Below, piece by piece: positions 8,102 through 14,998 of a DNA stretch of 24,923 nt. The stretch is from a bacterium. GTDB taxonomy: Bacteria > Cyanobacteriota > Vampirovibrionia > Gastranaerophilales > Gastranaerophilaceae. The stretch is taken from assembly GCA_004558955.1 (NCBI GenBank), contig SFZC01000021.1:1-24923 (forward strand), given 5' to 3'. The first letter of the stretch is position 1. Each line of letters opens with the position of its first letter. Made by a program: the position numbers and the translations under genes. The notes beneath the pieces were generated by a model. That model was not told where the DNA came from, searched no databases, and saw only the letters and a program-made list of their open reading frames with translations.

Positions 8102-8332
8102 ATGAGTGCAATAATAGGAATATCGGTTCAAAACAGGTTAGATGATGCTCAAAAGTTGCAGGAAATTTTGACACGTTACGGGTGTGCCATAAAAACTCGT
8201 ATCGGGCTGCATGATATGGGCGAATTTGCGTGCGTGAATTATGGAATTGTTCTTCTTGAGGTGGTGGATAAAGTTCACGAATTATATCAAGAGCTTTCAA
8301 AATCTTGGGATGTACAGATTATGAAATTTTAA
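8102..8332 (+). CDS. ACT-like small regulator, TM1266/hydrogenase-regulator type
   Basis: 76 residues from the ATG at 8102 (the frame is open to a GTG at 8078, which I reject because the conserved fold begins MSAIIGISVQNR). The sequence reads as a beta-alpha-beta-beta-alpha-beta ferredoxin/ACT-like domain: IIGISVQNRLDDAQKLQEILTRYG, then IKTRIGLHDMG, NYGIVLLEVV, and a C-terminal helix and strand ending WDVQIMKF. This resembles the small ACT-type proteins first described beside iron-only hydrogenases (TM1266). No hydrogenase gene is near. TATAAC (8090-8095) ends 6 nt before the ATG and there is no well-placed Shine-Dalgarno, so a leaderless mRNA is likely. Family assignment is moderate. Confidence 0.65.
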   Translation: MSAIIGISVQNRLDDAQKLQEILTRYGCAIKTRIGLHDMGEFACVNYGIVLLEVVDKVHELYQELSKSWDVQIMKF

Positions 8333-8407
8333 CATTTGTAAATAAAAGTATATAAGACCGTCAAAAATTTTTTTTAGATGTTTTCATGGTAAAGGGAACC
8401 ATGTAAC

Positions 8408-9898
8408 ATGATTAACGCAGTCGGACAAAATCCAAATATTAAAACGAGCATTTTTTACATCAATGATTATCATGGGAAATCTATAAACATGGAACGTACG
8501 ATTACTGCGGCTAAGGATTTTGACGCTCGTTATAAGGGAAGAGAGAACGAAGTAGATACTTTTAAGTTGTCATCAGGCGATATTATGATTGGTGAGGACT
8601 TTAAAACAAATGAGCTTGCCGTGATGTTTCAAAATATGATTGGTGTTTTGGCATCGGCTGTCGGCAATCACGAATATGACATGCAAGAAAATGTCGGTAA
8701 AGTTTTACCGCTGGTTAAGTACAAGTTACTTGCAAATAATGTCAAGATAAATTCTCACAATCCGTATTCTAACAGTGTTGTTTCTACCGAAATTATCGAG
8801 AAAAACGGTCATAAATATGGGGTAATCGGAGTTTCTCCGATTGATTTGCATAAACGTACAAAAACGGGTTCTTTGCAAAAAGATGTTCAGGTTGATACGC
8901 CGAAAGAAACTTTGGCAGATATTCAAAAAGAGGTTGACAAATTTCAAAAACAAGGCATAAATAAGGTGATTTTGCTTTCTCATTTGGGTTATACCTTAGA
9001 CCAAATTGTCGCAAAACAAACTCAGGGGATTGACGTGATTTTGGGTGGACATTCGCATGATTTGCTTTTAGATGTAAAAGAAGGTAAAAATCTTTTTTAT
9101 TCCAAAACTGGCGAACCTGTTGTAATCACTCAGGCAGGGCGTGACGGTAAGAATTTCGGAATTTTGAATTTGGAATTTGACCAAAACGGAGTGATTAGAA
9201 AAGTTCAGAATAATGTTGCAACAACTCGTGTATTTAACAGGAATGCTCCTGCAAAGTATATTTTTAATAAGATTTTCGGGGTGCGTGAAACTTACGGATT
9301 TATAAAATCAGCCCCGCCTCCATTGACAAAGGATTTGATAGAACCTAATCCGCACGCTTATTTTATTGCGGATTGTATAAGAAAAGATTTGGATTGCGAT
9401 ATTGCGATTTTGCCGTCAGCAAATATTAGAGGCTACTTTGAACAAGGTAAAGTAGATACTCGTATTTTGTCGGATATTTTGCCGTTCAGAAATAAGTTGT
9501 ACCGTGTAAATTATACGGAAAAAGATATTGTTGACGCTTTCAAAAAGGCTGCAAAATCTTTTACAAATACTGCAAATAAACCGGGAATTTTCTATGTTTC
9601 GGGAATTAAATACTCTGTGACAGAGGACGGAAAGATTAAATCGATGACTTTTGTTGATAAAAACGGCAAACGAACCCCTATTGATATAAATAATCCGAGA
9701 GAAAATAAGGTTTATTCAACGGTGTTGAACGATTATATTGCACAGGGAAATGACGGATTTCCGATGTTAAATCAGCCTGAAAAGATTGCTCAAAAGTATG
9801 ATTTTGATGCTTCAAAATGCGTTGAAGAAATCCTGAAAGCTTCAAAAGACCCTGTCGAAATTAAAGACGACAACAGAATAGAGATCTTGAAAGGGTAA
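8408..9898 (+). CDS. UshA/5'-nucleotidase family metallophosphatase, no signal peptide
   Basis: 496 residues. The N-terminal calcineurin-like domain has ND20-Y-H22-G, GD58, GN87-HE, LSHLG, and GGHSHD, all metal- or phosphate-contact motifs of the UshA/YfkN 5'-nucleotidase family. The C-terminal substrate-binding domain is recognisable from ADCIRKDLDCDIAILPSANIRG, the LPFRN segment and the late NDGFPML. Such enzymes dephosphorylate nucleotides, normally outside the cytoplasm. This protein starts MINAVGQNPNIKTS with no export signal, so it is either cytoplasmic or exported by another route. Upstream, GGGAACC is followed by a one-codon ATG-TAA at 8401-8406 directly before the real ATG at 8408. 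A weak TTAACA-16-TATAAG promoter lies at 8329-8356. Confidence 0.88.
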   Translation: MINAVGQNPNIKTSIFYINDYHGKSINMERTITAAKDFDARYKGRENEVDTFKLSSGDIMIGEDFKTNELAVMFQNMIGVLASAVGNHEYDMQENVGKVLPLVKYKLLANNVKINSHNPYSNSVVSTEIIEKNGHKYGVIGVSPIDLHKRTKTGSLQKDVQVDTPKETLADIQKEVDKFQKQGINKVILLSHLGYTLDQIVAKQTQGIDVILGGHSHDLLLDVKEGKNLFYSKTGEPVVITQAGRDGKNFGILNLEFDQNGVIRKVQNNVATTRVFNRNAPAKYIFNKIFGVRETYGFIKSAPPPLTKDLIEPNPHAYFIADCIRKDLDCDIAILPSANIRGYFEQGKVDTRILSDILPFRNKLYRVNYTEKDIVDAFKKAAKSFTNTANKPGIFYVSGIKYSVTEDGKIKSMTFVDKNGKRTPIDINNPRENKVYSTVLNDYIAQGNDGFPMLNQPEKIAQKYDFDASKCVEEILKASKDPVEIKDDNRIEILKG

Positions 9899-9954
9899 AG
9901 CCCTCTACTGATACAGTATTGCTTAATTTCTTGACTTTTCTATAATACTGAAAA

Positions 9955-10046
9955 TGTTGGTTGGGCATACTTGCCAAACGAGCTGAAATATACTCCCTGA
10001 TTGATTATAAGCCCTTGCAAAGTAGGTTGGCATTGCTATGCCGACA
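9955..10046 (+). repeat. Interspersed palindromic element, copy 2 (92 bp)
   Basis: It begins TGTTGGTTGGGCATACTT and ends GGCATTGCTATGCCGACA, with imperfect terminal inverted repeats (TGTTGG/CCGACA). The right end is itself a hairpin (GGCAT-TGCT-ATGCC). It is related to copies at 7873 and 20136. It lies just upstream of the prepilin gene, within its 5' region. Confidence 0.6.
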
Positions 10047-10066
10047 TCGTGATTTTAATTGTCAAA

Positions 10067-10088
10067 CAGATTCTGAATAACAAGAAAA
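10067..10088 (+). repeat. 22-bp identical repeat (CAGATTCTGAATAAC...)
   Basis: A 22-bp stretch starting CAGATTCTGAATAAC is identical to 20254-20275, and its first 13 bases recur at 20391-20403. In both full copies it sits 20-40 bp downstream of a palindromic element (copies 2 and 3), so the two together look like one composite repeat. Here its end runs into the pilin Shine-Dalgarno (AAGGAG). Confidence 0.6.
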
Positions 10089-10103
10089 GGAGTACACGAA
10101 AAC

Positions 10104-10748
10104 ATGAAAAAACTAGCTTTTACATTGGCAGAAGTATTGATAACACTGGGGATTATCGGTGTAGTTGCGGCAATGACCTTGCCAACTTTGATAACAAATT
10201 ATCAAAAGCGTGCAACTGTTGCCAAGTTAAAACGAGCTTACTCCGTGATTAAGCAAGCATATTTGATGTCTTATGACCAAGTCGGCGATTTAGAATCTAA
10301 TGAAATTCGAGCATTGGGAAAGGATAGTTATTTCAAAACCTATTGGGCTCCGTATATACAGGCGACATATTGCAACTCTTTTAGTGAATGTGGTTATGCT
10401 TCTGATGACTCTCCTTGGAAAGAGATAACAGGGGACGCTTTGTTTGCTGAATCTTCTAGGGTCTTAGTATTTTATACAAATGATGGTTTTTTGTATGGGA
10501 TCAATTTTGTAGGGAAGAATGTTTATGTTTATGTTGATCTCAATGGACCAAAAGGTCCAAATCAGTATGGAAGAGATGTATTTGTGTTTGACAGAGTATC
10601 AGATGCAAAAGGTAATAATTTGTATCTTTCCTGTTATAATGAATCAGATTCTATTCTTAGCCGTATGTGTTCTCGCATTCACGGACCGTGTTGTGCTGAA
10701 AAAATCCGCCGTGACGGGTGGAAAATTACCAAGGATTATCCGTGGTAG
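10104..10748 (+). CDS. Type IV prepilin-like (pseudopilin) protein
   Basis: 214 residues. The N-terminus is a type III (type IV pilin) signal: MKKLA, predicted prepilin-peptidase cleavage before F6, E10 at mature position +5, then the hydrophobic helix VLITLGIIGVVAAMTLPTL. The helix continues as an amphipathic segment (YQKRATVAKLKRAYSVIKQAY), as in pilins and pseudopilins. The C-terminal globular part has several cysteines that could form disulphides (SDSILSRMCSRIHGPCC). No pilus assembly gene is nearby; such orphan prepilins are numerous in Melainabacteria and their roles (DNA uptake, adhesion, secretion) are unknown. AAGGAG at 10086-10091 is the Shine-Dalgarno. It converges with rqcP, 14 nt apart. 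Confidence 0.85.
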   Translation: MKKLAFTLAEVLITLGIIGVVAAMTLPTLITNYQKRATVAKLKRAYSVIKQAYLMSYDQVGDLESNEIRALGKDSYFKTYWAPYIQATYCNSFSECGYASDDSPWKEITGDALFAESSRVLVFYTNDGFLYGINFVGKNVYVYVDLNGPKGPNQYGRDVFVFDRVSDAKGNNLYLSCYNESDSILSRMCSRIHGPCCAEKIRRDGWKITKDYPW

Positions 10749-10762
10749 GCAAAAATTTGTTT

Positions 10763-11008
10763 CTATTCAACAATTTCGTACAATTCTTGGGCTTGTTGAA
10801 TACTGACGTTGCCTGTCGGAACTTTTAGAACTTTTGCTTTTGTTGTACGGGTTGCGTATTCGATTTCAATAATATCGTTTTCTTTGATTTGTTTTGCCGG
10901 TTTTGCGGGATTGCCGTTTACGAAAACTCTGCCCATATCGGAAACCTCATTGGCAACCGTTCTTCTTTTAATCAATCGTGATACTTTTAAAAATTTGTCT
11001 AATCTCAT
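10763..11008 (-). CDS. rqcP: S4-domain RNA-binding protein, RqcP/YabO (Hsp15-like)
   Basis: 81 residues from ATG at 11008; the frame is open upstream, but the family begins MRLDKFLKVSRLIKRRT, and this start follows a TAAAAT box (11016-11021, minus strand) by 7 nt. The S4 fold is evident: RLDKFLKVSRLIKRRTVANE, then GRVFVNGNPAKPAKQIKENDIIEIEY. RqcP stabilises tRNA and RqcH on stalled 50S subunits during C-terminal alanine tailing in ribosome quality control. RqcH itself is not in this window. The short 64-nt gap to the divergent gene at 11073 and absence of Shine-Dalgarno suggest a leaderless mRNA. Confidence 0.85.
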   Translation of the reverse strand: MRLDKFLKVSRLIKRRTVANEVSDMGRVFVNGNPAKPAKQIKENDIIEIEYATRTTKAKVLKVPTGNVSIQQAQELYEIVE

Positions 11009-11072
11009 AGTTGTCATTTTAGCACAGTTTTTGATTTTATGATATAATTTTTTCAAGGGAGATGTGCAATTT

Positions 11073-11948
11073 ATGAAAAAGTTGTTAGTAATTTTATTCG
11101 GTATGTTTTTTATATTGATGTTAGGGGTAAATGCTCAGGTTTTTGCTGATAATATCAAGTTTGCACAGATTACGGATACTCATTTATCCGCTACAAACCC
11201 TTATACTGCTTCAGTTTTGGAAAGTGCCGTTGAAGATATTAACAACCAATCTGACATTTCTTTTGTTGTTTTTACGGGTGATAATATTGCGAGCCCTAAA
11301 GAAGCAGATTTGAACGAGTTTGTTAAAATAATTAAGAAATTGAATGTTCCTTATTATATTGCACTCGGGAATTCTGATGTTTACAAGTCTAACGGTTTGT
11401 CAAAAGTTCGTTATTTTGAAATTCTGAAAGAAGCAAATTTATTGAAATTTAACACTCAAAAAACTCCAAACTATGTTTTCAAAAAGAATAATTTTGTTTT
11501 TGTTGTGGTTGACGGAGCAAAAGAGGTTGTTCCGGGTACGGTCGGGTATTACCGCAAGGATACTTTGGATTGGTTGGACAAGGTTTTGACAAAGTATTCT
11601 AAAAAAGACGTGGTTATATTTCAACATTTCCCTGTTGTTTACCCGAAGGAAGTCGAATCTCGTTTGAAAACTCACAAAACTTACCGTGTAGAAGATTACT
11701 TGAAGGTTTTGGCAAAGCATCAAAACGTTTTAGCTGTTGTATCGGGACATTTTCATGTGAATGCGGAAACTATGGAAAACGGTGTTTATCACATAAGTTC
11801 GCCGTCACTTTTGACGTTACCGCAAGCGTATAAAATTATTGATATCGTGACAACAAAAGAATTTTCACCGATTATTTACACTCAGCTTCGTGAATTTGAT
11901 GTTAAAAAAGATGCTAATGCCGGAATGTCGGAAAATTCGGCAAACTAA
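11073..11948 (+). CDS. Secreted calcineurin-like metallophosphoesterase
   Basis: 291 residues from ATG at 11073; AAGGGAG (11055-11061) is the Shine-Dalgarno and TATAAT at 11043-11048 a likely -10. A signal peptide (MKKLLVILFGMFFILMLGVNAQVFA) precedes the phosphoesterase domain. Metal motifs: D35-T-H37, GD70, GN100-SD, FQHFP, and SGHFHVN near the C-terminus. The subgroup resembles CpdA/Icc-type enzymes, but the substrate is unknown; an exported enzyme would act on periplasmic or surface phosphoesters. It converges with the gene at 11945-12247, with a 4-nt overlap of their stop regions. Confidence 0.85.
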   Translation: MKKLLVILFGMFFILMLGVNAQVFADNIKFAQITDTHLSATNPYTASVLESAVEDINNQSDISFVVFTGDNIASPKEADLNEFVKIIKKLNVPYYIALGNSDVYKSNGLSKVRYFEILKEANLLKFNTQKTPNYVFKKNNFVFVVVDGAKEVVPGTVGYYRKDTLDWLDKVLTKYSKKDVVIFQHFPVVYPKEVESRLKTHKTYRVEDYLKVLAKHQNVLAVVSGHFHVNAETMENGVYHISSPSLLTLPQAYKIIDIVTTKEFSPIIYTQLREFDVKKDANAGMSENSAN

Positions 11949-12247
11949 CGGGTTAAGACATCTTTTACCCATTTAAAAATAGTTTTTCCTTTAAAAAGCA
12001 CGGCAAGAGTTCCACCAATACCTAGCAAAATCTTCAAAACCATCGGAAATTTTATAACTTCTTTGGGTTTTGCTTTTTTTTGCTTCTGAAAAATATCCGA
12101 TTGAATTTGATTGTATCGTTGTTCTGCTTCTCTGTCCGAGTACAGCGTTTTGGTCGGAAGTTTGTCAGGCATGGTCAAATCTTTGGCGAAGACTTGGTCT
12201 CCGTAGTGCATTGATTTGTTTGCAGGATTATCTATTTGTACTACCAT
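11945..12247 (-). CDS. Small membrane-associated protein, unknown
   Basis: 100 residues: a polar N-terminal half with a short helical segment (SDREAEQRYNQIQSDIFQKQKK) and one hydrophobic segment near residues 69-87 (MVLKILLGIGGTLAVLF) followed by a basic tail. It is probably a single-pass inner-membrane protein with a long cytoplasmic N-terminus. I recognise no family. No Shine-Dalgarno precedes the ATG at 12247; an AT-rich TATATAAAT lies immediately upstream. Its stop overlaps the stop of the convergent phosphoesterase gene. Confidence 0.65.
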   Translation of the reverse strand: MVVQIDNPANKSMHYGDQVFAKDLTMPDKLPTKTLYSDREAEQRYNQIQSDIFQKQKKAKPKEVIKFPMVLKILLGIGGTLAVLFKGKTIFKWVKDVLTR

Positions 12248-12329
12248 ATTTATATAAAAACATTTTTTGCATAAAAATTGCTACCTGATTTGTAAATATT
12301 TATTACCGGTTTCGGAAAACGGTTGGGTT

Positions 12330-12358
12330 TTGACTTGCTTTTTGTTTCTGTTTAATAT
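12330..12358 (+). promoter_or_regulatory. rplJL promoter
   Basis: TTGACT (12330-12335), a 17-nt spacer and TAATAT (12353-12358). A second -10-like TATAAT follows at 12369-12374. It lies over 200 nt before the rplJ start, leaving a long leader. Confidence 0.7.
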
Positions 12359-12374
12359 AGTATAACGATATAAT

Positions 12375-12570
12375 CGCAGACAATTAGTTTCCGAATGACG
12401 GAATTAAATGAGAAATCGGCTAATCGAGATTACACAAATGAAAATAAATAGCATGTATATTTGACTAAGTGTAAGATTTTGCGATTTAAAACGAAGAAAG
12501 CAAAGTCTTTTTTCAGTTTTAAGGTCGATAACACAGATTGCAAGGCAATCACAAAACATTTTAAAGGAGC
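12375..12570 (+). promoter_or_regulatory. rplJ leader, probable L10(L12) autoregulatory RNA
   Basis: An approximately 200-nt untranslated leader between the promoter and rplJ. It contains a small hairpin close to the start codon (GATTGC-AAG-GCAATC, 12535-12549) and an AAAGGAG Shine-Dalgarno at 12563-12569. In many bacteria the L10-L12 complex binds this leader and represses translation. Position and length fit that role; I cannot confirm the kink-turn consensus by eye. The leader frame is partly open in phase with rplJ but has no sign of coding. Confidence 0.5.
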
Positions 12571-12574
12571 TAAA

Positions 12575-13096
12575 ATGGCAACAAAAGAATTCAAATCACA
12601 AAAAATTGATGCTATTAAGGCAAAAATCGAAAAAGCTCAAGTAGCGGTTATTACCGAGTATCAAGGTTTGACAGTTGAAGATATCACTAAATTAAGACGT
12701 GAAATCCAAAAGAACGGTGGCGATTACATGGTTACTAAAAACACTTTAGTAAAAATCGCTGTTAAAGGAACCGAATACGAAGCATTAACTGACAAAATGA
12801 GCGGACCAATCGCATTGGCTTTCGGTTTTGAAGATCCTGTAACACCTGCAAAAGCAGTTGCTAAATTTATCAAAGATACTAAAAAAGGTGCTATCGTTGG
12901 TGCTGTATTGGACGGTAAATTATTAACTGAAGCAGAAACAAAAGCTTTGGCAGAACTTCCTACAAAAGAAGAACTTTTTGCAAAAATGCTTGGATCTATC
13001 AATTCGCCGGCATCAGGTATCGCAAATTCTATCAACGCAGTACTTTCTCAACTTACAAGAGCAATGGCTGCAGTTCGCGACCAAAAAGCTGCTTAA
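12575..13096 (+). CDS. rplJ: Ribosomal protein uL10
   Basis: 173 residues. The family N-terminus is clear (KIEKAQVAVITEYQGLTVEDITKLRREI), followed by YMVTKNTLVKIAV, and the C-terminal L12-binding helix (ILSP-like NSINAVLSQLTRAMAAVRDQ). uL10 anchors L7/L12 dimers to 23S rRNA in the ribosomal stalk. The ATG at 12575 is set by the AAAGGAG Shine-Dalgarno; the frame is open upstream into the leader. It is followed by rplL after 75 nt, but rplK-rplA are not upstream and rpoB-rpoC not downstream. Confidence 0.97.
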   Translation: MATKEFKSQKIDAIKAKIEKAQVAVITEYQGLTVEDITKLRREIQKNGGDYMVTKNTLVKIAVKGTEYEALTDKMSGPIALAFGFEDPVTPAKAVAKFIKDTKKGAIVGAVLDGKLLTEAETKALAELPTKEELFAKMLGSINSPASGIANSINAVLSQLTRAMAAVRDQKAA

Positions 13097-13171
13097 TTTG
13101 GCAGTTATATTTAAGCAAATGTGCTTAATTTTGTATTAGTAAATTACTCAAAATTATAAAGGAGAAAAACA

Positions 13172-13543
13172 ATGAGTGTAGAATCTATTTTAGAATCAAT
13201 TGAAAAATTAACATTATTAGAAGCAGCAGAATTAGTTAAAGCTATGGAAGAAAAATTCGGCGTATCTGCAGCAGCTCCAGTAGCAGTTGCAGCAGCTCCT
13301 GCAGCAGCAGCTCCGGCTGACGATGCTGATGCTGAAGTTTCTGTAATCTTGGCTTCAGTTCCTGCTGATAAGAAAATCGCTGTATTGAAAGAAGTTAGAA
13401 CTTTGACAGGTTTAGGCTTGAAAGAAGCTAAAGACTTAGTTGAAGCAGCTCCTAAAGCAGTTAAAGAAAATATCAAAAAAGACGAAGCTGAAGCAATCAA
13501 GAAAACTCTTGAAGCAGCTGGTGCTACTGTTGAAATCAAGTAG
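13172..13543 (+). CDS. rplL: Ribosomal protein bL12 (L7/L12)
   Basis: 123 residues. The N-terminal dimerisation domain (VESILESIEKLTLLEAAELVKAMEEKFG, 3-30), an Ala-rich hinge (31-50) and the C-terminal factor-binding domain (about 55-123) are all typical; key residues in KKIAVLKEVRTLTGLGLKEAKDLVEAAP are intact. It forms the mobile ribosomal stalk that recruits EF-Tu, EF-G, IF2 and release factors. The Shine-Dalgarno is AAAGGAG. It shares a transcription unit with rplJ and is closed by the hairpin at 13570. Confidence 0.98.
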   Translation: MSVESILESIEKLTLLEAAELVKAMEEKFGVSAAAPVAVAAAPAAAAPADDADAEVSVILASVPADKKIAVLKEVRTLTGLGLKEAKDLVEAAPKAVKENIKKDEAEAIKKTLEAAGATVEIK

Positions 13544-13569
13544 TTTGATTTTTAACTCAAATTTCGACA

Positions 13570-13597
13570 AAGACGGTTCTGAAAGGAGCCGTCTTTT
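13570..13597 (+). terminator. rplJL terminator
   Basis: A 10-bp stem (AAGACGGTTC with GAGCCGTCTT, one G-T/U pair) and loop TGAAAG, followed by TTTTCG. It separates rplL from the L12-like gene downstream. Confidence 0.8.
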
Positions 13598-13600
13598 CGT

Positions 13601-13629
13601 TTGATTTTTATTTTTCAATGTGCTATTAT
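13601..13629 (+). promoter_or_regulatory. Promoter of the L12-CTD membrane protein gene
   Basis: TTGATT (13601-13606), a 17-nt spacer, and an extended -10 TGCTATTAT with TATTAT at 13624-13629. It begins right after the rplJL terminator, so the downstream gene is separately transcribed. Confidence 0.65.
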
Positions 13630-13665
13630 ATTCCTGTAAAATTTTAAATAAGGAGAGTTTTCAAA

Positions 13666-14055
13666 GTGATTTCACTAAGCGGTTTGTTATTATATTTGGC
13701 ATTTGTAGTTTTTTGTTTGTTTTTATTGGAAATTATCTTGCGAAAAAAATGTGGATTTGATTTTCAGGAATATTTGGTAGAACAATATAAATCTCATTTC
13801 GGAAAAAACAAAGGTGCACAAGTTGCTCCAATTACAAAATCAACGGGTAACAAATCTTTGGTGTTATTAGATGCAGGAGCAAATAAGGCAACCGTAATTG
13901 CGACACTAAGACAAATTATGGCAATAGATGCAACCACCGCTCAATCACTTGTTAATGCCGCTCCTACCACAATTTTGAAAAATGTTTCTGATACCGAAGC
14001 CGTTATGAATAAGAATGCTTTAGAATTTGTCGGAGCTAAGTTAGAAGTTAAATAA
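13666..14055 (+). CDS. Membrane-anchored protein with L7/L12 C-terminal-like domain
   Basis: 129 residues from a GTG at 13666, set by AAGGAG at 13650-13655. Residues 5-25 form a single transmembrane helix (LLLYLAFVVFCLFLLEIIL), then a basic linker to about residue 62. Residues 63-129 align end to end with the C-terminal domain of bL12 encoded just upstream: LVLLDAGANK / VILASVPADK, LVNAAP / LVEAAP, and the ends GAKLEVK / GATVEIK. The segment that contacts elongation factors (TGLGLKEA in bL12) is replaced by MAIDATTA. It is therefore probably not a stalk protein but a paralogue bound to the inner membrane, domain likely cytoplasmic. Function unknown. Confidence 0.8.
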   Translation: MISLSGLLLYLAFVVFCLFLLEIILRKKCGFDFQEYLVEQYKSHFGKNKGAQVAPITKSTGNKSLVLLDAGANKATVIATLRQIMAIDATTAQSLVNAAPTTILKNVSDTEAVMNKNALEFVGAKLEVK

Positions 14056-14083
14056 AATCGAGTATTAAACCTTTATAAATAAT

Positions 14084-14115
14084 AAAAAAAGAACCTTTTA
14101 AAAAGGTTCTTTTTT
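14084..14115. terminator. Bidirectional intrinsic terminator between convergent genes
   Basis: AAAAAAAGAACCTTTT pairs with AAAAGGTTCTTTTTT; the A-run and T-run on either side let it work in both directions, for the gene ending at 14055 and the one ending at 14143 on the other strand. Confidence 0.8.
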
Positions 14116-14142
14116 CTGTTTCAAGTGTTAGTGAAAATCTGT

Positions 14143-14847
14143 TTAGATGGTTAGGATAAATCCGCCTTTATCAGCGTTTTTCAACGCATCGCCATCAATT
14201 TTTGCTCTAAGGTTTTTGATGTATTTGTAGATATAATCTCTCGGTAATTCCAACAAATTAGCCAAATCCTTTGCATAAACAACTTTATTTTTGTTTGCGG
14301 CAAAGTAATCAAATACTTTTTGTTCTCTTTCAGTTAATGATTTTTTCAAAACTACTCTTACTTCGTCACGCAATTCATTGCCAGTTTTTTTGTTGACAAC
14401 TTCTTTTGCGATTTCAGCACCTTTAGCGGCTGTTTTTGCTGCTCTTGTTGCTTTTTTCTCTGCGTGAGCGGTTGTTGTAATATTAGTTTTTTCAGTTTCT
14501 TTTTCTTTTTTATGAGTAACCGCAGTTTTAACTTTTTTCGGTTCTTTTTCTTTCTTTGTTTCTGTTTCGTTTTTCAAATTTTGTGCAGAGAAAGGTGAAA
14601 CATAAAGTTCTTTTTCCTTTTCGTAAGCACGTTCTGCTATTGCACTAAGTCTTTCAACTTTAGGAGAAGTCCAGCCGGTATCTTCTGAAACTACAGGCTT
14701 TCCGTGAAGCACGATATCAATAAGGTCGTTAGTTTCTTTTTTCTCTTCAACTTTTTTCCCTAATCTTGCTGCAAATTCTTCTAATGTTATTTTTTCTAAA
14801 GAGCTTCTCCATTGTTTAATCTCTTCTTTGCTCAAGTATTCAGACAT
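14143..14847 (-). CDS. Lysine-rich protein with C-terminal winged-helix-like DNA-binding domain
   Basis: 234 residues in three parts. Residues 1-85 are helical and acidic/basic. Residues about 90-155 form a low-complexity linker rich in Lys, Glu, Thr and Ala (KKEKEPKKVKTAVTHKKEKE, later AEKKATRAAKTAAKGAE), resembling histone-tail-like DNA-compacting linkers. Residues 165-234 read as a winged helix: LTEREQKVFDYF, then YAKDLANLLELPRDYIYKYIKNLRAK, where the second helix would be the recognition helix, and a wing ending GGFILTI. No enzymatic motif. It is probably a regulator or nucleoid-associated protein. AAGGAGAT precedes the ATG at 14847. Confidence 0.7.
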   Translation of the reverse strand: MSEYLSKEEIKQWRSSLEKITLEEFAARLGKKVEEKKETNDLIDIVLHGKPVVSEDTGWTSPKVERLSAIAERAYEKEKELYVSPFSAQNLKNETETKKEKEPKKVKTAVTHKKEKETEKTNITTTAHAEKKATRAAKTAAKGAEIAKEVVNKKTGNELRDEVRVVLKKSLTEREQKVFDYFAANKNKVVYAKDLANLLELPRDYIYKYIKNLRAKIDGDALKNADKGGFILTI

Positions 14848-14998
14848 TCACTATCTCCTTGCTAAAAACTATTCCTAAATATATCCTTTATTATGTCTAA
14901 TTTAGCATAAACCATGCCCCATGACTCAAAATGTTTCATAACGTAAATTTTTATTTATTTTGGTTACATTTTGCCCAAAGGTATTGATTTTATTCTTT

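Noticed and set aside
10001..10252. Open frame across the repeat and into the prepilin start
   Set aside because: It overlaps the prepilin leader in another frame and its sequence is made of repeat DNA.
418..11948. Three metallophosphoesterases (418-1152, 8408-9898, 11073-11948) as one functional cluster
   Set aside because: They belong to different subfamilies, differ in location signals and strand, and are far apart with unrelated genes between.
12461..12574. N-terminal extension of rplJ
   Set aside because: No homologous extension in uL10; the AAAGGAG Shine-Dalgarno and conserved N-terminus set the start at 12575, and the region fits an untranslated leader.
13260..13325. GCA/GCT-rich tandem pattern as a repeat array
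   Set aside because: It is the normal Ala-rich hinge of bL12, not a DNA repeat.
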